A stretch of DNA of 64,000 nucleotides. Origin: Anastrepha obliqua (Eukaryota > Arthropoda > Insecta > Diptera > Tephritidae). The notes beneath the pieces were generated by a model. That model did not search any database. It was given only the letters and a program-made list of their open reading frames with translations, and was not told the DNA's origin. Location of the stretch: the NCBI RefSeq assembly GCF_027943255.1, contig NC_072896.1:34870501-34934500 (forward strand), given 5' to 3'. Shown piece after piece: positions 55,700 to 64,000 of the stretch; within the stretch, counting starts at the first letter, position 1, and the number at the start of each line of letters is the position of its first letter. The position numbers were made by a program, and so were the translations under genes.

Positions 55700-57730
55700 A
55701 AAGAAGAGCATTTTGGATATATTTACCCGTACCACCACAATCGAATGCAAACAATCAGATCAAAAAAACAAAGTCAGCGGCCGAAAAATTTTGTGTTTTT
55801 TATAAATCTAATTCAGTATGAAATACAACAACGAAACGGAGATCACAATCATTCCGTAAAAATGGACGTGTACGATGAGATATGACCTGGCGTTCCTACG
55901 ACAATCGGTTCTTCGTTATTCTATCCACCTGCATTCATACCCTATTAAGAACTTTGACTTCGGTAACATTTCCCAAAAAACTATATTATATGGACTGTTT
56001 TATGCTATTACAATAACAACAAGACAAGCTCTGATCGGTCAGTAGTCGGAAAATTGTATAAAATCATGACAATAATGAAGTCAGACCAGACTTATTTAAT
56101 TGCTCATAATTTCAGGATTAGTCAGATAAAATTTTTTTATCTAAATCAAATTATTCTAACTACAGCCTAGCAATCAACAAAGCGCTAACACCTAAAAAAT
56201 TTGACCAGTTTTGGTTACAAAAAATGTATGGTCTCTTGCGACTGCACGACGGAACATTTCGAATCAGATAATAACAAGCTCGCAGCATTGATATATCATG
56301 AAAATATGATATGTTTCATCAAAAGTCGAAGAATAGGATGGGCATATATACAGAATGTCTCAAAACAGAGTTTTCAGTACATAGACAACCAATTGATGTA
56401 GAGGACAACAGAGGCCAAGTAGAGCTGGATTGATAAGGTCACAGCTGACCTGCGCGAAATGCGAATCGCGAACTGAAAAGACGTAGTACAGGTCGGCACA
56501 ATAGTCTGTGATGCTAATGGTGATAACATAATTATGGCTCCTGCTTTCGAGAACAGTATTTCGGAAGGAACAGAACATTTCACACTTTCGTTACATACGT
56601 TGGAGTCAACTCTTTCAAAGTTTTTCTAAGCGGCAGATATTGGAGTCATTACCAAGTTTTAACTTTCTAATATTATTTACATTCAAATTACAAGAAAAGT
56701 AAAACGAAAAAACCGGAAAAAATTTAAATTCACGTGACCTACTTTGACCTGATGGAATGAATTTATGATGAAAGACAGTTGTAACTTGAAAAAAGTATCG
56801 ATACTCAAGTATCAAACGAAAAAAGCATCGTGTACAAAAAATTCTTGTTCTGGAAAAAGTATCAAGGAATCACTAATCTCATTCAACTAAACCTAATAAA
56901 AAATTCCAAAACTAATCAAAACTCTCGCGCCACTTAATTACAGATATTTCGCTAGTGTGCGGGAAAAACATTTTTAAATCAGTACATTTCATTTAGTTAT
57001 ATTAATAAATTACGTATTCGTAAAATAATTGTTACTCAAATCAACGCTTTTGTCATATCCGCCGTCCGTCAACGAACAATAAACAATTTTCATTGCATTG
57101 TCCGCCTTAATGTATGCTAACTTTCAAATAATTACCGCAAGTAATCGCCTGATAATTATTGGAACTCAAAAATTTACACTAATTTTAAATGTAGGTATTT
57201 ACAAAATAAAACAACAACAGTAAATAACTAATAATAATAAGAGCAATACAAATCGTTAACAAACCAGCGTACAAATGATGCGCATTAATATTTAGACAAG
57301 TGTATGTAGGCGTGTGGGTATAGTAGTGCACTTCGGATAAAATAACTTAAGTCGACTTAGCACTTCTTTACTATAAGGCTAAATTGCTTGCTTTTCTCAG
57401 AATATTTATTCAGTTAATCATTCATTGCGGTAACTAGAGTAACGATCTTATTGAAAGATTAAAGAAAGACTAATTTTCTCGATAATAGAACAAAATGTAT
57501 TGCCCTTAAAGCAAAACCTGTTAAAGTTATATAAGTTGTTTTGAGAAAACGCTCACAAATACATAAGTAAATATATTATATATAACTAATACAATGCATT
57601 TATATCACACTGCAATACAGGGTGGAGCAATTGAAATGTTACTTTTTGTTTGATGTTTGATTTTTATTTGAATTTTATTGAACCAAAGATATAAGAAATA
57701 TTGGAGAATAGCTTAATTTTATTTATTTTA
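55700..57730. other. non-coding spacer
   Basis: AT-rich with no coding similarity. Short frames only. Confidence 0.5.
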
Positions 57731-57888
57731 TATTCCTTCCACAAATGGAGGGACCTACAGTTTCAAGCCGACTACGAACGGCTAGAAAAAACTTTTTCTT
57801 AATTTTGATCTTTCACCGAGATTCGAACCGACGTTCTCTCTCTGAATTCCGAATGGTAGTCACGCACCAACCCATTCGGCCACGGCGG
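57731..57888 (-). mobile_element. tRNA-derived SINE, copy 4, internally deleted
   Basis: The minus strand reads CCGCCGTGGCCGAATGGGTT (box A), GTGACTACCATTCGGAATTC and CGGTTCGAATCTCGG (box B), then jumps to TTCGTAGTCGGCTTGAAACT and CCCTCCATTTGTGG from the body. It has the clearest tRNA-like head of the five copies. Confidence 0.85.
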
Positions 57889-57914
57889 TTTGAATTTATT
57901 TCAAATTTGCAATA

Positions 57915-59098
57915 ACATGTGTCCACTAAGCATTGAGACTAACTTCAGACATATATTTGAGTGCATAAAGAAACACACAGATGCCATGCTCTTGTCATGC
58001 CCAAGTATGCTTATACTTAACTGTCAAACTCATATTACTCGAAAGTTTCCATTCAAAATGCCCCACAAGCTGGATTTACGTAAATAGGTATGTCTCCAAT
58101 CTGTTTGGGCGACTCAGTACAAGTGAAATTCTGAAGGTGTTTGAAGAGAAACCAATCTGCCGTGCGACTATTTTTCGTGAAAACTGCTGTCAAGTGCCAA
58201 AAACAAGGTTGATCAATCAACACGCAAATTAGCACGAAAATTTGGCATATCAAAGTCTGCCGTTCACAAGGTTTTGAAGAAAAACAATGTAATTTATCAT
58301 AAACGTAAGCGAGCACCAAAATATGCAGCGAAACAACTCGAAAACATATCAAATTGCTGCCATGCACTTCGTCGTGAACACTTTGCGAATGAAAAATGCA
58401 TAATTTTGGATGATGAATCGTACTTCACATTTTCTCATAATGAATTGAGTGAATACAGTGGCAACATTGAAACAACACCAAATGAGGTTAAATATGCCAG
58501 CAAATCAAAATTTGAGCTGAAGGTGCTAGTGTGGGTGGTCATTTCTTCGAAGGGTCTTTCAGAACCATTGATTCGCAAAAACAAAGCCAAACCGATCCAT
58601 GCGGAAGTTTATATCGGTCAATGCTTGCCAAGACTGAAGAAATATCACAATAGCGACGTATTCACGTTTTGGCCAGACCTTGCATGCTGCCATTGAGCAA
58701 AAAAAAAAAAAAACATTGGATTGGTTAACTGAGCAAAAACTACCATTTTTGGCAAAAAAGGACAATTCTTCAAACGTGCCACAGTAGAAAATTTCTGAGC
58801 AGTTCTCAAGCGGATAGTGCACGAAAAGAACTGGGAAGCACGAAACGAGCAACAGTTGATCAATCGAATCAAGCGAAAGTTGAAAGAAAGCAATATAAGC
58901 ACCGTCCAAAACTTAAATCGGGGCCTTCGCGCTACACTACGAAAAATCGAAGACAATGGTCCATTGAGTGTAATCTAAATGTATTTGTGATATGTAATCA
59001 ATCGACTGAAGTACCAAATAAAAATAACTTTTAATTCAATTCTTTGTTTTCAAATGGCCTATGCCAGAATTTAGTCTCAATGTTTAGTGGACATGTGT
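57915..59098 (+). mobile_element. Tc1/mariner-type element with both TIRs, transposase broken
   Basis: TA is followed by ACATGTGTCCACTAAGCATT at the left; the right end, inverted, reads ACACATGTCCACTAAACATT next to TA. The TIR match continues through GAGACTAA. Inside, a transposase runs QSTRKLARKFGISKSAVHKVLKKNNV (helix-turn-helix), IILDDESYFTFSHNE (first catalytic site), KSKFELKVLVWVVISSKG, VYIGQCLPRLKKY and FWPDLACCH (second). It is then broken by an A run and shifts through TLDWLTEQKLPFLAKKDN. A 140-codon frame (58274-58696) is still open. Confidence 0.85.
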
Positions 59099-59154
59099 TA
59101 TGTCTATGTCTTTTCCTCGCTAAACCCTCAAGGGTTTCCTGAGTTCGGCATAAA

Positions 59155-60000
59155 CAAACAGGGGGCGGTGGTATAATTGCAGTTCGCTGCAATCGTCAGG
59201 CATCACCTGTTCAGCTGCAAGATACCAATACTATTATGAACCAGCTATGCATGCGAATACGTGGTCATCAAATATCTATCGCCATCAAATATAAGTAGTT
59301 CTACGGAATCTTATTTTATTGATAATTTACGGGGCATGGGTTTAACTCACATTCGTGGAATAACCAATAGTATGAGTCTTTTGGTAGATTTGATTTTAAT
59401 AAGCGACAATATTAGTTTTGTTTTATCGCAGCCAGCTGCTTCAACATCACCGATTATTGATCCTTACTTTACTTCTAGACTAGGAGTTTTTTTGAATTTT
59501 TTGAAATTTGTTCTGATAGCGCTCATCCTTCCTTTGATTTTGCCGGGTCGGTGATTTACAAATTCTAGATAATGCTTTACGTAAAATTGATTGCGAAAGT
59601 GTCTTTAGGCAATATTGAAGTTGCAAAGTGCTTTAAGATATTTAGATATTTGTGCTAAATCTGTGTTCTAAACATGTTCCAATTTTTAGACGTGTAAATT
59701 ATAAGGTTCCTTGGTGCATGAAAGAACTTAAACATCATAAAAATTTGAGAAATAAGTTCTTAAAGAAGTTCAAGTTTACTCAAGAAACAAGCTTTCGTAG
59801 TTTAAATAAATCTTTGTATAAAGAATTCATCCACAAATTTGAGCTTCACATAAAAAGTAATCCGAAGAATTTTTGGCGATATACTTTTTATCACATTAGT
59901 ATTTTTTATCACATTAAGAAAATGAACATATGCGCGGAACTAGGAGTCGAGTATAGCCACTCTGCATTGGTAATTTCTTCACAGATTTTTTCTCATCACT
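59155..60000 (+). pseudogene. LINE ORF2 fragment: endonuclease and linker
   Basis: Plus-strand pieces read GGGIIAVRCNRQASPVQLQD, MRIRGHQISIAIKYISPSNISSS, LRGMGLTHIRGITNSMSLLVDLILIS and SPIIDPYFTSRLGVFLNFLKF: the last two thirds of an AP-type endonuclease, with the late histidine of the usual SDH replaced. Then VPIFRRVNYKVPWCMKELKHHKNLRNKFLKKFK and LYKEFIHKFELHIKSNPKNFWRYTF form the linker before the RT. No RT remains. The copy is truncated at both ends. Confidence 0.7.
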
Positions 60001-60099
60001 ATTTTTTTGAAGGACCCAAAAGCTTGACTAAGCATGGTAGGCAGACATGTGGATGTGGCTTTTGGTCTTTAAACCAACACACTTAGACCGATGCCGATC

Positions 60100-60955
60100 C
60101 ATTGTAAAACCACATTATCAGTTTACCTGTTACTCCTTATTAAACTATTTTGTTTTAAGTGCAAACCCTTTGATCTGGCTGACACTTATTTCCTTAAGAT
60201 CATCGGTAACATTCCAGAACGATAAGCGAAAGTATCTAAACCTGCTGACAGGCCACGCAGAGATGACAAAGAAGATCTTAGACAGACTCTTCTTCCTCCT
60301 CATTCTCTCTTCTCTTCTGGGATAGTCGAAATACGTTACATTCAATACTTGAGCATGTCGAGCTAAGAAAATGCGGCCTGTGATTAAAGCAACTAGCACA
60401 GAGACGTTTTTCTTTTACCGATTAAGGAGCGCCTTGAGCGCCTAGCATCCCATTTTGGCCTAATTCTATTTGTAGCGTTACATGTCAGCCTATATACGCA
60501 TTTTGAGTTGGCTGAAGTGACAATACTATTTGTGCCACGCAGTTTGCAGCTTGAGAGGGGTGTACCTACTATAATCTCCATGACAAGAGAAAGGCTAGTG
60601 CGAGTGCCCTCTCTTGCTAATTTATCCGCCTTACAATTCCCTTGTATGCCACCATGCTTTGGCACTCATATCAAGTCAATGCGGAAATATTCCGCTGTCT
60701 TGTTAAGAGATACCAGGAGGCATTTGCGAGTAATGATGGAATTAGTGACAACTCCACCAAGGCATTTTCTCTAACCGTAGTCACATTTTTCCCTAACCAG
60801 ACAGTTACCTTATTAATGGTGAGTATTCCAGCCTGAAATGCGCCACAGTCATTAGGAAGACCAGCCAAAACAATAGACGGCAAAGCCAACTTGATCGTCA
60901 CTCCTCGAGCCATCTGTAAAGAGCGGTAAACAGTTTTTCCGACCAGATTCAATAA
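60100..60955 (-). pseudogene. LINE RNase H and C-terminal fragment
   Basis: The minus strand gives VYRSLQMARGV (near the expected start of RNase H), LPNDCGAFQAGILTINKV (the catalytic Glu of QAE reads Gly), LLANASWYLLTRQR, then in another frame PKHGGIQGNCKADKLAREGTRT (H and D of the last motif), SKCVYRLTCNATNRIRPKWD and, after a shift, VALITGRIFLARHAQVLNVTYFDY. The order matches RNase-H-type LINE ORF2. Frameshifted, catalytic residue lost and no clear 3' tail. Confidence 0.65.
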
Positions 60956-61171
60956 GAAAAGTGTTAAAAAAAATATTGTAGTATAAACTTAAAATAATAC
61001 AAGATATAGAAATATGGGTATCAAGTGAAAAAAGGCAGTACATCCAATATTCATAAATATTTTTTCATTGGTATCCTGTACTGAAAAATTTAAAAAATGT
61101 GCATTACAATTTTTAAAAATTTTATTTTGTAATTATTATAGACACTTTCATCCCTCTATCTTCATTACTCT

Positions 61172-61422
61172 GGCCACCGTAACCGAATGGGTTGGTAGAT
61201 GACTTCCATTCCTCCGTGAAACACCAAAAGGAAGAAAAACATTTTTCTAATTGCAGTCGCCTCTCTGCAGGCAATGGCAAGCCTGCGAGTGTATTTATGC
61301 CATGAAAGAGTTCCTCATAAAAATATTTGCCGGTTGGAGTCGGCTTAAAACTGTAGGTCCCTCCATTTGTGGAACAACATCAAAACGCACACCACAAATA
61401 GAAGAAGGAGCTTGACCAAACT
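61172..61422 (+). mobile_element. tRNA-derived SINE, copy 5, box B region deleted
   Basis: Starts GGCCACCGTAACCGAATGGG (box A). The segment with box B is missing: GACTTCCATT passes directly to CCTCCGTGAAACACC. The body is well kept: GCAGGCAATGGCAAGCCTGC, GAGTTCCTCATAAAAATATT, CTGTAGGTCCCTCCATTTGT and GACCAAAC at the end. Confidence 0.8.
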
Positions 61423-62590
61423 TTATGATCTAATTTTTTTGTCTCACATAAATCGTCATATACACAGAACTACGAGTCAAACATAGTAAATTTGCATTCT
61501 TAGTTTCTTTACGGAGCATTACGAGGTTATTTAGAGACCCTTAAAATTACTATAAGGATGTTGGTTTGAAAAAAATATGATCCGTTTCCAGCTGCGACAG
61601 TTACATTATAATAAAATTTTTAATTATTTGCAACTCACTCGACTCACCCTGTATTTGTTATATGCAAATGCAATACGAAATACTAAATACAATTTGCAAT
61701 AAAGTCATGCCACAAATATGACCAAAAGTTGCCATGTTTAATTTAACAAAATTACGTTTTGGAATTTATTTATTATCTAAATGCACTCAACTGCAACAAA
61801 ACAATGTAATGCCAACAAATCCAATCATAATAACACAAATAATTGCCAACTTTTCAGCACTTCGGCTTGGCTAACTGAATGGGGAAATTATCGCTGTGGT
61901 CATTTATCGGGGCTAAATTTAAATATTCAACAATTCCGGAAACAAACCGAAAATCAATTGCGAAGCTTTGCATAATGCACACATACATATATACATACGT
62001 AACAATACATTTTAGTGGTATTAGAGGTGTAATAGCGAGCTGTAGCATATAATTTTATTCATACATTCAAATTCTGTTAAATTAGAGAAATAATTTATAA
62101 ATTGTATTAAATATTAACGCTTACGCATTCATGAGGTTTTATGGCCCTAGAATGCATCACGGAATCATATTTAGGTGCTCACGGCTAAAAGGCACTGTAA
62201 ATATTTACTTATTGTGTAACGAAAAATTAATCATTCCATTGGAAATTTATTAATTTTGCAAATGGCGTCGTATGTCAATCATATTTGACACTTGAGGATT
62301 TGGCAGCTGCAAAATTATTACATTTTTTTTTACTTAGCAAAACAGTTATTCAAAATCAAAATTGGATGACTGAATTTGCTCCACCTTGTATAAATAACTA
62401 TCCCATATGTAAAACCCCCAAAGTGTTAGCCAGATGGTAGGCAATGGTTAGCCACCGAATGAATTGCTGTCATTAAATCTTTAAAAGCATCTGCATTTCA
62501 GAGGCAACCTAAAAATTAGAGGATTACATTTTTAGAGAAAAAAGTTTGAGGAGAAAGAATACTTGTCGAGTACATAATGAAAATGAAATG
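61423..62590. other. AT-rich non-coding spacer
   Basis: No coding similarity or repeat structure recognised. Confidence 0.5.
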
Positions 62591-62592
62591 AA

Positions 62593-63063
62593 TTTTTAGA
62601 GGTGTGATCAAGAGTAGTCGGTTAACCGGCTCTCATACATAGAATATGAAAGAATGGCAGCTGATTGGCTGACGTAAGCCACGGCGAAAAGATTTTTAGA
62701 GGTATGACCAAGAGCTCTCCGTTAACCGGGTCCCAGAGAATATGAAAGAAAGGCAGCTGATTGGCTGATGTAACCCACGGAAAAGATTTTTAGAGGTATG
62801 ACCAAGAGCACTCCGTTAACTGGCTCTCAGAGAGTATGAAAGAATGGCAGCTGATTGGCTGACGTAAGCCACGGCGAAAAGATTTTTAGAGGCATGACCA
62901 AGAGCACTCTGTTGACCGGCTCTCAGAGAATATGAGAGAAAGGCAGCTGATTGGCTGACGTTACCCACGGCGAAAAGATTTTTATAGGTATGACCGAGAT
63001 CAGTCCGTTAACCGGCTCTCATTGAGTATGAAACAATGGCAGCTGATTGACTGATTTAACCAA
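62593..63063. repeat. five-unit tandem repeat of about 96 bp
   Basis: Units begin at TTTTTAGAGG or its variant at 62593, 62693, 62787, 62883 and 62979 (periods 100, 94, 96, 96). Each contains a GTTAAC-CGG segment (GTTGACCGG in one unit), GGCAGCTGATTGGCTGA and, in most, a GACGTAA-type stretch. CAGCTG is an E-box, ATTGG an inverted CCAAT box, and TGACGTAA resembles a CRE. Conservation is high in the GGCAGCTGATTGGCTGA core. Such arrays can be minisatellites without function; no gene flanks it. Confidence 0.85.
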
Positions 63064-63870
63064 GGCCATGAAAGCGGTTTATTTACGAAAAACTGAGATC
63101 GTGTTGGTGATATATGAAAAAATGAAACAGACTACTCTCATGCTGCTTCGCTGCCCTCTGAACAACGATTAGTTAGACAAGTGTGTAAAGTCGTGTGACA
63201 TAAACAGGCAGCATTCTTCATTGAGCCAAGTAGCAGCCGAGAGTTACCCTCACAATTTTGTTTTTCACCATAGCTGATGGAAAAACTTGGTAATCTATCA
63301 TCTGTATGTCGCGAATGTATGCGTGCCAATGTTTTATTATGTTTACTTATAACTGCACACAGTGACGGTCAACGTAGTAGCAGCGCGATGTACTTATTTT
63401 TCTGGGAAAATGGAATGTCGGAGTTGTGGCACGTTGGCCCGAAAGAAACGAAGGAAAGTAGAATTAAAGGTCAATGTTTGTTCGAAAGGAATTATGTTTA
63501 AACGTTGCTCACTTTAGGTCAAGCCTCAACTTGTACCTCTACTGTCAGCAGCGACCAAAAGAGAATCGATCAAACGTGGGTAGGGTTGGCGAATAGAGCG
63601 GGTGTTGTGTTCTAATAAGATAACGCCTGGCCACAGATATTCTTAAGAAATGTATATTAGGTTGCTTCGCATTCGATATATAGTCCGGATAAGGCAAACA
63701 GAGATTATAAACTTCTCAAGCATTCCTGAAATTTTCATTCAAAAAATAGGTTGGTAAAAATCAGCAAGTATAATTATCTACTTAGTCGGATAATCTCATA
63801 TGAATTTTGTTTTCAAAACCATGCGCAAAAATGTTGAAAATTTTATCCTCTACGAGCGAGCCTGGCTTTT
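63064..63870. other. non-coding stretch
   Basis: Short frames exist (for example 63277-63501) but show no family motif. Confidence 0.45.
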
Positions 63871-63877
63871 AAAGCGA

Positions 63878-63975
63878 CTCCCACGACACTCGGTTCTACG
63901 TAACCCGAACGACCCGGATTTATATTCGACCAAAGACAGTCACTTCAGCAGCATTCCCCATACATGTATACTTAA
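63878..63975 (+). repeat. second copy of the 6.4-kb dispersed repeat
   Basis: CCCACGACACTCGGTTCTAC through AGCAGCATTCCCCATACATG matches 6432-6525 with roughly one difference per ten bases. The CAA tail present in the first copy is not seen before the window ends. Confidence 0.7.
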
Positions 63976-64000
63976 TCCTGCCATAAGTTCTGTTACAAGT

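Noticed and set aside
62593..63063. CRISPR-like array
   Set aside because: The entire 96-bp unit is repeated, with no unique spacers between short repeats, and the DNA is eukaryotic.

Overview
The window reads as non-coding, repeat-rich DNA of a higher dipteran. I could not support a single intact host gene. Nearly every open frame with recognisable protein similarity belongs to a broken transposable element. The mix (Tc1/mariner elements with a D-D spacing of 41, R1-like, RTE-like and RNase-H-bearing LINEs, a copia-type gag, a tRNA-derived SINE, long-TIR MITEs) and the AT-rich, CA/GT-microsatellite spacer fit a fruit fly of the Tephritidae best. That placement is an inference from recognised families, not a measurement.

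Layout. 0-6.5 kb: RTE-like LINE end, a DD41D transposase remnant, two mariner pseudogenes, LINE 3' tails, a copia leader and gag. 7-10 kb: an 89-bp-TIR MITE, then a mariner with both TIRs split by an internal piece of a LINE. 11-17.6 kb: LINE fragments in both orientations, including R1-like, RNase-H and ORF1 parts, plus a TTAA-flanked TIR element. 17.6-20 kb: spacer. 20-22.7 kb: an internally deleted RTE-like LINE and three LINE ends. 22.8-27.1 kb: a cluster of Tc1-like and DD41D derivatives of at least three families, two of which lie between the ends of a presumed TTAA element. 28-31.8 kb: LINE pieces and a DD41D element interrupted by an R1-like LINE with a 9-bp target duplication. 31.8-34 kb: spacer. 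34.3-37.6 kb: the longest LINE copy, carrying a hAT-type MITE with an 8-bp duplication, then two TTAA-type elements. 38.5-40.2 kb: a scrambled LINE. 41.6-42.1 kb: a long-TIR MITE. 43.8-45.1 kb: an extremely T-rich tract. 46-61.4 kb: five copies of one tRNA-derived SINE interleaved with mariner and RTE-like remnants. 62.6-63.1 kb: a five-unit tandem repeat of about 96 bp.

How it works together. No pathway is encoded. The interest lies in insertion history: nested insertions with readable target duplications give relative ages; several DD41D copies have lost the same N-terminal DNA-binding segment; and a group of ORF-less TIR elements shares TTAAGGGG ends. Coordinates of degenerate elements are approximate unless an exact junction is described.
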